A stretch of 64,000 nucleotides of DNA from Candidatus Endomicrobiellum guadaloupense (GTDB taxonomy: Bacteria > Elusimicrobiota > Endomicrobiia > Endomicrobiales > Endomicrobiaceae), in assembly GCA_031278895.1 (NCBI GenBank), contig JAITJN010000037.1, positions 1-64,000 of the forward strand, in the 5' to 3' direction. Each line of letters starts with the position of its first letter. Position 1 is the first letter of the stretch. A model generated the notes under the pieces. It did no database searches, was not told the origin of the DNA, and saw only the letters and a list, made by a program, of their open reading frames with translations. Shown one piece after another: positions 20,335-31,400 of this stretch. Position numbers and translations under genes: made by a program.

Positions 20335-20467
20335 TTTTATAAATTTTTTTGAATATACTTTTTCAAAAAATTTACTTTTCTCACAAGATATGTATAGTAT
20401 ATTGCATATACTAATATAATATATAGATGGATAGATAAAAAAATTGACTTATATCTTGGAGATTTGT

Positions 20468-21184
20468 ATGAAGAAAGTATATAAAGTATATATGCTCATT
20501 TGCATCGGTTTCTTATTAAATAGTTGTAATAACTGTAATATTTTCTCATGGGCACGCCCTCCATTGAAAAAAAACTTGAGCATAATTGTCTCTCAAGGGA
20601 ACGTTCTTATGGAGAGAGGAGACTTTAAAGGCGCTAAAAAAGAATATAGAAATGCTATTGAAATACAAAATGATCCTGAAACAGTTATGCTTTACGCGGC
20701 AGCTCTTATTAACGAAATTTTTGGCTATAATTTTGGTCAAATAGTTGTAGATATTTGTAATAATAATAATGGAAGACATATGTTGGATAGCCTTTCTCCT
20801 GAAACAATAGCCCGTGCTGATAGAGACTTATTGGAATTAGTTAATGCGCCTGATTTCTTCCCTTCAGTTTTTGATTCTTTAATCCCTCCTGCTGATAGCG
20901 ACACAAACCTTAATGGAGCAGCTGTATATATTTTGGCAGGATTATTTCATGTTTTAAATAATCCTGCTATTAGAGATAGTATGGCTATAACTAATAGTTT
21001 TAGTATTCATTCCAGCTCTTTTCCAGTTAACAATAGTAGCGCAATGGATGCTTTGGAAAAACTAGAATGGTGTTTGTCCAAAAGTTTACAATGTTTGAAT
21101 AATATTAGTAATCCTGGTCAACTTGTTTTAAATTTACTTCAAGAATTACAAGAAATGTATGCGACATGTATCTCTTTAATGTAG
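20468..21184 (+). CDS. Lipoprotein with TPR-like segment (possible TadD-like)
   Basis: Lipobox 'MLICIGFLLNSCNNC'. 'NVLMERGDFKGAKKEYRNAIEIQNDPETVMLYAAALINE' reads as a TPR. Downstream of tadC. Confidence 0.6.
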   Translation: MKKVYKVYMLICIGFLLNSCNNCNIFSWARPPLKKNLSIIVSQGNVLMERGDFKGAKKEYRNAIEIQNDPETVMLYAAALINEIFGYNFGQIVVDICNNNNGRHMLDSLSPETIARADRDLLELVNAPDFFPSVFDSLIPPADSDTNLNGAAVYILAGLFHVLNNPAIRDSMAITNSFSIHSSSFPVNNSSAMDALEKLEWCLSKSLQCLNNISNPGQLVLNLLQELQEMYATCISLM

Positions 21185-21201
21185 CAAGAGGAAGTATAGC
21201 A

Positions 21202-22443
21202 ATGAAAAGTAAAATTACGATTCTATTAGTTTTTGTGGGTGCTTTAATTATTAATACTGCTGTATCTGCTGATCAACTAGAAAAAAGAGCTTTTATAAAT
21301 GGATTACGCCCCATGAGTATGGGAGGTGCTTTTATTGCTGTTGCAGATGATGAGAATGCATTTTTTTATAATCCTGCTGGAATAACTGAGACAACTGGCT
21401 ACTCCCTACAAGTTTTATCTATGGATGCTGTTTTGCTTACAGATACTTTGGATTTGTACAAATTTTATAAAGATAATGGAAAAGATATAAACAATTGGAG
21501 TGAATTGACTCAACAACAACAAGTAGAGATAGTAAATAAAATTCTTAATAATGCTTTGGATAAACCGGCAGGTATTTTGATTTCCGCTCCAAGTGTAACT
21601 TTTATAAATAAGCCTATAGCTATTAAAGAGAATTATTTAAACTTCGGGATTGGTTTATTTTCTTGGATAGAGTCAGTAGCTAAGTTTAAAAGAGGAGTCT
21701 TATTCCCTAGCTTGTACTATAATGCAGAGGTTACTGGAATTAGTATTATTCCTTTAGCTTACAAGATAACTTTTCTTGATGCTGTAAAGTTGCATAGAAC
21801 GTTGTCTTTAGGTGTAAATTTCAAATATATGTACAGAATAAAAAATTGCCAAGATCGAGTTTCTCTTGACGAGATTCAAAATTATGAATTTCTAAATGCA
21901 TTGTTAGAAGGGACTGCATTTGGAATGGATTTTGGGGTGATTTATCGTTTGAATACTCGCTGGAATTTTGGTCTTAATGTGACCGATATATTTACTACTT
22001 GCGTAAAATATAAAAATGTTTACAAAAATTCACAGGATTACGGGAAACGATTGAATGGAAGCATCAAGCCAAATCTTGGAGTGGGTATTGCTTACATCCC
22101 AGAAAAATTTTATTATTGGCCTGACAAATATCTGAATACAAATAACAATTTAATGTTTGTATTTGATATAATTGGTTTTACGGAAGCAGAAGAATATTTT
22201 ATAGAATCGTTTTTTAAGAAAATTCATTTCGGAACTGAATGTAAATTAAGTCCATTTGTTATAAGGATGGGTTTTAATTCAGGCTATCCAACTGTAGGGC
22301 TTGGAATTGTTACAAAAATAGTTAATTTAGAGTATGCTTTTTATGGCGAGGAACAAGGTGCCTATGCAGGACAAAAACCGGCTTGGTTTCACAGAATGCA
22401 GCTCTCAGTTAAATTTGGCAATAACGATAAGTCAAAAAAATAA
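21202..22443 (+). CDS. PorV/PorQ-like outer membrane beta-barrel protein
   Basis: Signal peptide. 'NGLRPMSMGGAFIAVADDENAFFYNPAGITETTGYSLQ' hallmark of the PorV/UPF0164/FadL-like group. C-terminal beta-strand pattern. Confidence 0.65.
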   Translation: MKSKITILLVFVGALIINTAVSADQLEKRAFINGLRPMSMGGAFIAVADDENAFFYNPAGITETTGYSLQVLSMDAVLLTDTLDLYKFYKDNGKDINNWSELTQQQQVEIVNKILNNALDKPAGILISAPSVTFINKPIAIKENYLNFGIGLFSWIESVAKFKRGVLFPSLYYNAEVTGISIIPLAYKITFLDAVKLHRTLSLGVNFKYMYRIKNCQDRVSLDEIQNYEFLNALLEGTAFGMDFGVIYRLNTRWNFGLNVTDIFTTCVKYKNVYKNSQDYGKRLNGSIKPNLGVGIAYIPEKFYYWPDKYLNTNNNLMFVFDIIGFTEAEEYFIESFFKKIHFGTECKLSPFVIRMGFNSGYPTVGLGIVTKIVNLEYAFYGEEQGAYAGQKPAWFHRMQLSVKFGNNDKSKK

Positions 22444-23460
22444 TTAGTTCTCTGTTATTTTGAGTATAGTTGCAATAATTTTATTACCTTTATTTATAGA
22501 AATAGCAGAAATTTTATATCTTTTAAATTCCCCACTAACTCTATTGCCAGGCTGTTCATTTGCTGTTATTACAATTTTGACTATATCAGGATCTTTTACA
22601 GCTTCAAGTATATGCTGTCTATTTTTATTAATAGGGTGTTTTATTATTTTCCCTGTAGAATCATAATAATATAAAATCTCATTTGATGAATTTAATAATA
22701 TAAATGCCAGGCTGTCTTTAATTGATGTTTCATAAGCATATTCAATAATTTCAATCAAGCATTCATTATCTTTTTTAAAAACTTCTATTATTTTTGAGAT
22801 TTTATATCTTTCCGTTGTAAAAATATTTATTATTTCATTATATTTCCCATCTTTTACTGGTACATGATTGTTTTCAATACTTTTTTTTATTCTGTTGAAA
22901 GGAGAAAGTATTAGAAATTTTAAAAGGAGGTAGAGAATGACAGTAATCATTATTGTTACAGAAGATGCTATAGAGTAATATTTTATTTGCCAATATTTGG
23001 CTAGTTTTTTACTTTTTTTTACGGAAGCTATAGCTATAAGTGTGTAATCATTTCCTAGCGGTTCTGATAACAAGAAAAAATTATTATCTGGCATTTCTTC
23101 AATAAGTTCTTTTCTTTGTATAATGGCTTTATCGTAAATAGTTGAGTGTTTTTCTGTATTCCATTCATTTGTATTATTGTGTATGATAACCTTTCTGTTT
23201 GTATCAAGTATAAAGCAAGATACTATATTTTGAGAATTTGCGATCAACTCAATATTTGAAAGAAGATTAATATCATCAGAATTTTGAATTGATTTGTTTA
23301 AATGTGGTACAGTTATTTTTAATTCTGTTTGAGCCTTTTGCAATATTAGACTTTGTAGATCTTTTTCTTTATCTTTTGAAAGTAGATTTACTATTGGATA
23401 GAAAATTCCGCAAATAAACAAAAGTGTAGAGAAGGATAGGAATATTATATTCTTCTTCAT
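22444..23460 (-). CDS. Membrane sensor-like protein (extracytoplasmic cache-like region, two TM, C-terminal PAS-like region)
   Basis: TM at N-terminus, ~130-aa periplasmic region, second TM 'SSVTIMITVILYLLLKFLILSPF', then 'DSLAFILLNSSNEILYYYDSTGKIIK' PAS-like. No kinase or GGDEF domain visible. Confidence 0.5.
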   Translation of the reverse strand: MKKNIIFLSFSTLLFICGIFYPIVNLLSKDKEKDLQSLILQKAQTELKITVPHLNKSIQNSDDINLLSNIELIANSQNIVSCFILDTNRKVIIHNNTNEWNTEKHSTIYDKAIIQRKELIEEMPDNNFFLLSEPLGNDYTLIAIASVKKSKKLAKYWQIKYYSIASSVTIMITVILYLLLKFLILSPFNRIKKSIENNHVPVKDGKYNEIINIFTTERYKISKIIEVFKKDNECLIEIIEYAYETSIKDSLAFILLNSSNEILYYYDSTGKIIKHPINKNRQHILEAVKDPDIVKIVITANEQPGNRVSGEFKRYKISAISINKGNKIIATILKITEN

Positions 23461-23599
23461 AGCATTGATTATACAATATTTTTGCTTGGGCTTATGCTCA
23501 CTTACGTTTCAATTAAAATACTGTACTTCTATAATTTTTGATATACTTTTTTCATGAAAATTTTATATTGAATAATATTTAAGAGATACAATTGGGCGA

Positions 23600-23920
23600 T
23601 TGATGGAAGAAATAAAATTAAATATAAAAGTAGTTAAGGCGCAAACATTTTGGCAAAGATTTATAGGCCTTATGTTTAAGAAAAATATTAAGTATTCTGT
23701 ATTATTTAAAAATTGCAAATCTGTACATACATTTTTTATGTGTTTTAATTTGGATGTTATTTTTCTGGATAGAGATAATAGAGTTATAAAAATTGTAAAA
23801 CAATTGAAGCCTTTCAGAATAGTTCTACCTGTGAAAAACGCAGTTTCAATTATTGAGATACCTTCAAATACTATAGAGAATGTGAATTCTATTATTGGAA
23901 AGAAATTGATTGATTTTTAA
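23600..23920 (+). CDS. DUF192 family protein
   Basis: 'FWQRFIGLMFKKNIKYSVLFKNCKSVHTFFMCFNLDVIFLDRDNRVIKIVKQLKPFRIVLPVKNAVSIIEIPSNTI' matches the DUF192 pattern. Confidence 0.85.
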   Translation: MMEEIKLNIKVVKAQTFWQRFIGLMFKKNIKYSVLFKNCKSVHTFFMCFNLDVIFLDRDNRVIKIVKQLKPFRIVLPVKNAVSIIEIPSNTIENVNSIIGKKLIDF

Positions 23921-24097
23921 ATAAAAAATTAAAATTACAATTTTGACTGTATTGTTAAAAAATGGTATAATTCTCGTTATAAAACCTTGAACTTGAAACA
24001 AATCTACATAACCCACTTAAAAAAAGAGAATAATAAAGGGGATTGGATTAGTTAAAAGAATAATTGGAATAAAAAGTCTTACATTTTAGAGGAAAGT

Positions 24098-25573
24098 GTG
24101 GAAATGGAAAAAAAAGAGCAAGAACAACAAGTAACTCCCATAGAGCAAATAATTCAGCAAAGAAAGCAAAAAGCAAGAGATTTTGTAGCTTCAGGCATAA
24201 ATCCTTATCCAGCTAAATACCTTTTAGATAAGAATAATGCGCAAATACAAAAAGAATTTGCATCTCTTGAAAAAGAACAGGTCTCAGATGTAAGAGTTAG
24301 AGCTGCTGGAAGAGTAATGACTTACAGAAATATGGGAAAAGCAGCCTTTCTTGACATAAGAGATGGATATTCTAAAATTCAGATATACGTAAGAGCAGAT
24401 AAAGTTGGAAATGAAGAATATACGCTTTTTAAAAATATGGTTGATACTTCTGACTTTATTGCCGTTGAAGGGGTACCTTTTAGAACAAAAACAAATGAAC
24501 TTAGCATAATGGTAGAAAAGTGGACAATGCTTACTAAAGCATTTAGGCCTCTTCCAGAAAAATGGCATGGACTTAAAGATACTGAAACAAGATACAGACA
24601 AAGATATTTAGACTTAATAGCTAATACTGAAGTTAAAGATGTTTTTGTAAAAAGAAGTATGGTAATTTCTGCTATAAGGCATAAACTTGAAGAGCTAGAT
24701 TTTATAGAAGTAGAAACACCTATTTTACAATCTTTGGCAGGTGGAGCTAATGCAAGACCTTTTATAACACATCACAATGCTCTAGATATAGATTTATTTT
24801 TAAGGATCGCTCCAGAGCTTTTTTTAAAGCGTTTGGTTGTCGGAGGAATGGATAGAGTTTTTGAAATAGGTAGAAACTTTAGAAACGAAGGTATTGATAA
24901 AAACCACAATCCAGAATTTACAATGATGGAGCTTTATCAAGCTTATGCTGACTACAATGATCTGATGGATTTGACTGAGACCTTAATTAAATCTGCTGCA
25001 GAAAAAGTAAATCCAGAACTTAAATTGGAATTTAGAAGAGCAAAAATGTTTGATTTGATAAAAGAATATACAGGGCTTGATTTATTGCCTTATGTTGAGA
25101 GCGGCAAGATGTATGAGCAGATAAAACATTTAAATCTTGATTTACCGAAAGATGCTACAGATAAAAAGATTTTAGATCAAGTTTTTGATGAGAAAGTTAT
25201 GCCTAATTTAAAGAACCCTACATTTGTTATGGATTATCCTGCTGTGTATTCTCCACTTTCAAAGGTAAAATTTGACCAACCTGAAATAGCTGAACGTTTT
25301 GAACTTTACATAAATGAAATGGAAATAGGAAACGCATATTCAGAGCTTAATGATCCTCAATTGCAGAAGACTAGATTTGCTCAGCAAATGGAAGCTAGGA
25401 AAAAAGGCGATGATGAAGTTATGCCTTATGATGAAGATTTTATTTTTGCTTTAGAACAAGGTCTTCCTCCAACAGGAGGCTTGGGGATAGGAATAGACAG
25501 ACTTGTTATGGTATTGACTGGAGTGGAATCTATAAGAGAAGTTATAACTTTTCCAGCAATGAGAGCGGAGTAA
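24098..25573 (+). CDS. lysS: Lysyl-tRNA synthetase, class II
   Basis: '[29 protein letters not shown]', '[16 protein letters not shown]', '[66 protein letters not shown]', '[11 protein letters not shown]'. Confidence 0.97.
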   Translation: MEMEKKEQEQQVTPIEQIIQQRKQKARDFVASGINPYPAKYLLDKNNAQIQKEFASLEKEQVSDVRVRAAGRVMTYRNMGKAAFLDIRDGYSKIQIYVRADKVGNEEYTLFKNMVDTSDFIAVEGVPFRTKTNELSIMVEKWTMLTKAFRPLPEKWHGLKDTETRYRQRYLDLIANTEVKDVFVKRSMVISAIRHKLEELDFIEVETPILQSLAGGANARPFITHHNALDIDLFLRIAPELFLKRLVVGGMDRVFEIGRNFRNEGIDKNHNPEFTMMELYQAYADYNDLMDLTETLIKSAAEKVNPELKLEFRRAKMFDLIKEYTGLDLLPYVESGKMYEQIKHLNLDLPKDATDKKILDQVFDEKVMPNLKNPTFVMDYPAVYSPLSKVKFDQPEIAERFELYINEMEIGNAYSELNDPQLQKTRFAQQMEARKKGDDEVMPYDEDFIFALEQGLPPTGGLGIGIDRLVMVLTGVESIREVITFPAMRAE

Positions 25574-25579
25574 ATTTTT

Positions 25580-26809
25580 ATGAGTGTAGTTTCAGTTGAG
25601 TTTTTTATAGCGATAAGGTACTTGAAGGCAAGAAGGAAAGCTCTTTTTTCTTTTCTTACTACTTTTATCGCTATAGGGGGAACAACCTTGGGTGTTGCTG
25701 CTCTTGTTATAACTCTTGCTGTTATGAGCGGATTTCAAAGCGATATAAGAAATAAAATTTTGGGTATACAACCGCATATTCTTGTAACAAGATCTGATGG
25801 CGGCTCTTTTGACAATTATCTTAGTGTGGAAAATAAAATAAAAAATAATATAAATATATCAAATGTGTCTCCATTTATATACAAGCAGGGTATTATAAGA
25901 GGTATTGATTCTGCATCTACATCTGGAATAATAATAAAAGCTATAGATTATGCCAAAGAAAATAAAATTTTAAACCTTTCAAATCAAATTGTTGTTTCAG
26001 ATATGAAGTTTGATGGTGAAAATATTGGAGAAAGATCAATAATATTAGGTTGTGAACTTGCCAAAAGCATTTCTACAGATGCTGGAGATGAAGTTATTTT
26101 GATGTTTCCTACTAATTTTGGAAGTATTCCGAAGATGTATAAGTTTAATGTTTCTGCAGTAATACAATCAGGAATGTATGATTTTGATTCCTCTTTAGGT
26201 TTTATAGACTTAAAAGAAGGTCAAAGTTTGTTCTCAATGCCAGATTCTGTTACAGGCCTTGATATACACACGACTAATTTTGAAAAAGCATCTGTTACTG
26301 CTGTTGATCTCCAAAAATATTTATCTTATCCTTATAAAGTAAAAGCATGGCTTGATATGAATAGGAATCTTTTTTCAGCTTTAAAGCTTGAAAAAATAAT
26401 GATGTTTCTTATTTTAGGGCTCATAATAATTGTTGCAGCGTTTAATATTATTTCTAATCTTTTGCTTCTAAGCGTTCAAAAGTCAAAAGAGATAGGAATA
26501 ATGTCAGCTATGGGGTTTTCAAACTATTCTATTTCAAAGATATTTTTCTACGAAGGTCTTATTGTTGGTTCGATAGGGACAATTCTTGGAATAATTCTTG
26601 GTGTATTTTTAAGCGCTGCATTAAAATATCTTGATATATTTAAACTTCCAAAAGGTGTTTACTACGTTGATAGACTTCCTGTATCTATAGCTCCTTTAGA
26701 TATACTTTTTGTAGCTTTAAGTGCTTTTACTATCTCTGTAGTTGCAGGTCTCTATCCAGCACGTCAGGTTGCGAAATTAGATCCTCTTGAAGCTATAAGA
26801 TATGGTTAA
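25580..26809 (+). CDS. LolC/LolE family lipoprotein-releasing ABC permease
   Basis: 'FFIAIRYLKARRKALFSFLTTFIAIGGTTLGVAALVITLAVMSGFQSDIRNKILG', C-terminal FtsX-like permease domain ending 'ARQVAKLDPLEAIRYG'. Confidence 0.93.
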   Translation: MSVVSVEFFIAIRYLKARRKALFSFLTTFIAIGGTTLGVAALVITLAVMSGFQSDIRNKILGIQPHILVTRSDGGSFDNYLSVENKIKNNINISNVSPFIYKQGIIRGIDSASTSGIIIKAIDYAKENKILNLSNQIVVSDMKFDGENIGERSIILGCELAKSISTDAGDEVILMFPTNFGSIPKMYKFNVSAVIQSGMYDFDSSLGFIDLKEGQSLFSMPDSVTGLDIHTTNFEKASVTAVDLQKYLSYPYKVKAWLDMNRNLFSALKLEKIMMFLILGLIIIVAAFNIISNLLLLSVQKSKEIGIMSAMGFSNYSISKIFFYEGLIVGSIGTILGIILGVFLSAALKYLDIFKLPKGVYYVDRLPVSIAPLDILFVALSAFTISVVAGLYPARQVAKLDPLEAIRYG

Positions 26810-26829
26810 CGCTTTGTATCGGAATAAAT

Positions 26830-27489
26830 ATGATTATAAAAACAGAAAACCTAAATAAGCGCTACTCTAAAAAAGATTCTGCTGATGTTAAAGTATTGAA
26901 CAATATAAATTTGGAAATAAGAGCAGGGGAGAAAGTTGCTTTAATAGGCCCGTCTGGAGCTGGTAAAAGTACTTTAATACATATTTTAGGATTGATGGAT
27001 AGGCCAACTTCAGGGAAAGTTTATATAGATGGATTAGACTGTTTTAGCAAAGATGATAAATTTTTACGTAGCATCAGAAAAATTTCTATAGGTTTTGTTT
27101 TTCAGTTTCATTACCTTATGCCTGACTTTACAGTTTTAGAAAATATTCTTATTCCGGTATGGAAAGATAAAGAATCAAAATCAAAGCAAGCGCAAGATAT
27201 TTTAAGTAAATCTGGACTTTTACATAGGAAAGATCACTATCCTTCTGAATTGTCAGGAGGAGAACAACAGAGAGTTGCAATAGCTAGAGCATTGATAAAT
27301 AATCCACGTATAATTTTTGCAGATGAGCCTACTGGTAATTTAGATAGGCACACAGGGATCGAAATAGAGAAATTATTATTTGACAGCGCAGATGTGCTAG
27401 GGTCTACTCTTGTTTTTGTTACGCATAATGAAGATCTTGCTAAAAAATCTGATAGAACAATTAGACTTGATGACGGATTTATAGTCTAA
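26830..27489 (+). CDS. lolD: LolD family ABC transporter ATP-binding protein
   Basis: Walker A 'GPSGAGKSTLIHILG', signature 'LSGGEQQRVAIARAL', Walker B 'IIFADEPTGNLD'. Directly downstream of lolC/E. Confidence 0.93.
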   Translation: MIIKTENLNKRYSKKDSADVKVLNNINLEIRAGEKVALIGPSGAGKSTLIHILGLMDRPTSGKVYIDGLDCFSKDDKFLRSIRKISIGFVFQFHYLMPDFTVLENILIPVWKDKESKSKQAQDILSKSGLLHRKDHYPSELSGGEQQRVAIARALINNPRIIFADEPTGNLDRHTGIEIEKLLFDSADVLGSTLVFVTHNEDLAKKSDRTIRLDDGFIV

Positions 27490-27524
27490 ATAGTACTTTT
27501 ATTTACATATAAGGAGAAGAGACA

Positions 27525-28400
27525 ATGAAAATTTATCTTGATGGGGAACTTGTTGAAAAAGAAGATGCAAAAATATCTGTATTTGATCACGGTTTTCTTT
27601 ATGGTGATGGTATTTTTGAAGGAATAAGAGCATATAATGGACGAATTTTTAGATTGAAAGAACATTTAGAAAGACTTTGGGCTTCTGCAAAAGGTATTAA
27701 TTTAGAGATTCCAATTAATAGGAAAGAGATGGAGAAAGCTATAATGAAGACTCTTTTGGCAAATAAGCTTTCTGATGCATATATAAGGCTTATAGTTACA
27801 AGAGGCTGTGGAGATTTAGGTCTTGATCCAAGAAGTTGTACACAACCTCCTTCAATTGTAATTATAACTGATCAAATTAAATTATATCCTGAAGAATTCT
27901 ATGAGAGTGGTATGGAAGTTATAACAGTTTCAACAAGACGTATAAGGCAAGATTCATTGAGTCCTAATATTAAGTCACTGAATTATCTGAATAATATTTT
28001 GGCTAAAATACAGGCTGTAAGCAGTGGAGTTGCTGAAGCTATTATATTAAATTCAGAAGGATATGTTGTAGAGTGTACAGGTGATAATATATTTATAGTA
28101 AAAAATGAAGTTATTTATACTCCATCAGGTTCTGAAGGGGCATTAATAGGAATAACTAGAGATGCAGTCATAGAGCTTGCTAAAAATAGATCAAAGATTG
28201 CTGTAAAGGAAGGACGTATAAGTTTGTATGATGTTTATATAGCTGATGAGTGTTTTCTGACAGGTACAGCTGTTGAAATAATCCCTGTAGTCGCTGTTGA
28301 TTCTAGAACTATTGGTGATGGCAAGCCTGGAAGAATAACAACTAAACTTATAAAAGAATTTAAATCATTAGCTCGTTCTTCAGGTACACCAATTAAATAA
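27525..28400 (+). CDS. ilvE: Branched-chain amino acid aminotransferase (class IV)
   Basis: '[35 protein letters not shown]', '[17 protein letters not shown]', '[11 protein letters not shown]'. Confidence 0.93.
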   Translation: MKIYLDGELVEKEDAKISVFDHGFLYGDGIFEGIRAYNGRIFRLKEHLERLWASAKGINLEIPINRKEMEKAIMKTLLANKLSDAYIRLIVTRGCGDLGLDPRSCTQPPSIVIITDQIKLYPEEFYESGMEVITVSTRRIRQDSLSPNIKSLNYLNNILAKIQAVSSGVAEAIILNSEGYVVECTGDNIFIVKNEVIYTPSGSEGALIGITRDAVIELAKNRSKIAVKEGRISLYDVYIADECFLTGTAVEIIPVVAVDSRTIGDGKPGRITTKLIKEFKSLARSSGTPIK

Positions 28401-28409
28401 TTTTCTTAT

Positions 28410-28449
28410 AGCAGAGAATTGATTTTTAATAATAGATCAATTCTCTGCT
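28410..28449 (+). repeat. Perfect 14-bp inverted repeat (hairpin) between ilvE and tamB-like gene
   Basis: AGCAGAGAATTGAT (28410-28423) / ATCAATTCTCTGCT (28436-28449), 12-nt loop, no T tract. Confidence 0.85.
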
Positions 28450-28466
28450 GAAAAATTAAGGCGAGT

Positions 28467-31400
28467 ATGCGAAAGATTATAATATTTTTTGTTGTCTTGA
28501 TTTTACTTGTTTGTGCGTACTGTACAAGAGGATATTTTTTAGTTCCTTACTTGCAAAAATATATGAGCAGCAAAACAGGACATAATATATCAATTTCCAC
28601 TTTCTCAGTATCTCCGTTTAAGTTATCTATTAAAAATATTAATGCCGATGGTATTGTAAAAGCCAAAAAAGTTACATTCAAATTAAATCTTCTTAAACTT
28701 TTTTTAAGTATTTTTTCCTCTTTGGAAAATATAAGACAAATTGAAATATCTAACCTTGAAATTAATTTAAAAGAAAATCCAGATACCACTGATGTAAAAT
28801 CAAATAATAGAAAATCTATTTTGAATCTTCCTAAAATGGAGGTTGATGTTTATATTGATAAAGCAACTATAAAGCAAGGTTCCAGTGTTTTTAATCTATC
28901 TAATATTAATGTATATGTTAATAGCAGCACAATAAATATAGGTTCAAATTTACACAGTCTTGGAAGTTCTATTAAGATTGAAGCTTCATTGAAACAGAAA
29001 CAAGATTATCTTTTTGACGGGTCAATACTTCTAGTATCTAAAGATAAAATGAACATGTTTATAACTTCTGAAGGGACTATTGATTTAGTCTCTTTTAATG
29101 CTAATTGGAATATAGTAGTAGTAAATCTTGATTATAGAGGTTTTGATTTTGAAGGAGCATCAGGCACTTTATTAAAAAATGAAAACGGTATTGATATTAA
29201 AATTGGCGGAAACTTTGGAAATCTTAAAGTAAATGGGTTGCTTAGCGACAAGACAGATATGTCTGCATTTATAGATATTTCACAGACCAATAAATCTATG
29301 TCAGGAAAGCTTAATATAGACTTTAAAAAGCAAAGATATTCAAAAGAATTAAGAATTAAATCATCAAAATTAAAAGTTTTTGATTTTGAACTTGTAAGCT
29401 TTGATTTATATGGAAATGAAAATAATAACGGAGCATATAAAGTTATTTGCGATTGTGGTTCGTCTAGAAAATTGGAAGGCGTTTATTTAAAAAATGGAGT
29501 TTATGAAAGTAGTCTATTTGTAAGAGATAAGAAAGTTGGAAATATAAAAGGAAATATAAAGACAGGAGCAACTATTGTTGATGCTAAGAATATAAGTATG
29601 ATCGATATGCCTATAGTTCCTGTAATGGCAGGCAATGGACAAGGAACAATAGATATTTTTGGCAGTATAGATGAAAATTCAGGCAAAATAGATTTCATTT
29701 TCAAAAACTTAGAAGTATCTGGTATGAAGAGAGTTAATGCCGAAGGAGCGATACTACGCGATAGAAATAAATATATATTCAATTTTTGTAAATCTGACAA
29801 CTCAATTTCTTTAAAAAATGTTATTGTTGATGGAAAGCAAGTATTCACAGATTTTAAATTTGAAAGAGTTAATCTTTCAAATGTTTCGCGTATTATAGGA
29901 AATTCTAAAGTCAATATTTCTGGAGTTGCAGACGGGCATATAAAGTATGAAAGTGGTATGGGAACAAAATTTGACATCAAAGCATTTAATGGAAAATTTT
30001 ATGGAAATGAATTTAAAGAATTTAATGGGAAGGTAGAAGCATCTTTAAACAGGATAGATATTAAGCAGTTTGTTATAAAAAACAGCTCAAATACAAGTAT
30101 AGTTGATGTGAAGGGATTAATAGGATTTACAGATGAGAATCCTAAATCCTCAGTATATATTGATTTGAATGGCATTCTTTTTCAAGGTATTAAAACTGAT
30201 GCTCATATTGAATTTCATGGATATTTTTCAAATGGTAAAAATGTAAAAGGATTGGTAAGAGCTATTGATAGCAAAATAGGAGGAGTATCTTTCGGTACTC
30301 TTGAAGCTGACGCGAATATATCAACAAAAAAAATTAAAATATCAAATTTAAAGTCTGATAATGTGATAAATGCTTTAATATCTGCAAATTTGAAAAGAAA
30401 TAAAATAAAATGTGTAATTGATTTCAAAGATATTAATATAGAAGGAATTTATCCAGGTATATCAGGATATTTAGACGCTTCAGTGAAATTTTCAGAACAA
30501 TTAACCAATCCATATATTAAAGTTTCATCTTTGTTGAAAAAAGGCAATTATTTATCTAAAAATTTTTCTTTATCATCTGAATTTTATTATAAAAATGGTA
30601 TTGTAGAAATAAACAAAGCAAATATTGCCTCTGATAAAACGGAAATATTCTTAAATGGACAATATTCAAACTCTGGACATTTATATTTAACCGTAAATAA
30701 TTTAAACGATAAAATCATAAACACATTAATCGGTTTTACATTACCATTCAAAGGAGAACTATTTGGGAAAGGAAAAGTTTCTTTTCTTGGCAAGAATCCA
30801 GTACTTAATTTGTCTCTTGAAACAAAAGGCGCTTATATAAATTCTCTAAAGATAAAAGATTTTAAAGCTAAGGTTAAAATTGCAAATAAAAATATTGAAA
30901 TAAGTTCTGCTTCTGCAAAAATATCTAATAGCGAGATAAGAGTTGATAAAGGTTTCTATAATTTAAACAATAGTAAATATTCTTTAGATTTATTTTTGTT
31001 AAATATTCACGCTGGTCCTGCAGATTTGTTTGGAAGCATAAAAGTATCTGGAGATATGTTAAAAGAAAATGGAGAATCTGTATATAGTGGAATAGTAAAT
31101 ATTAATAATTTATGGTTGAATAAATATAAATTGGATCATTATCTCTTCAATTATTCTTTTAAAAATGGGAATCTAAGATTGTTTCAAAAATCTGAAATAG
31201 AGAAAGATAAGTTTGATTTATCAGGCAAAATTATTTTTAGTGATACATTATATCTAAAGAAACTGAATGTTGTAAAAGGATCTTCATATTTTGATATGTC
31301 CGGAAGTTTTTCTAAAGAGTATATAAATTTTGAGATAGCGGGGTTTGGGATTGATTGGAGATTTATGGCTAATCTTTTTGGTTTGCCAGGTGATCCTGAA

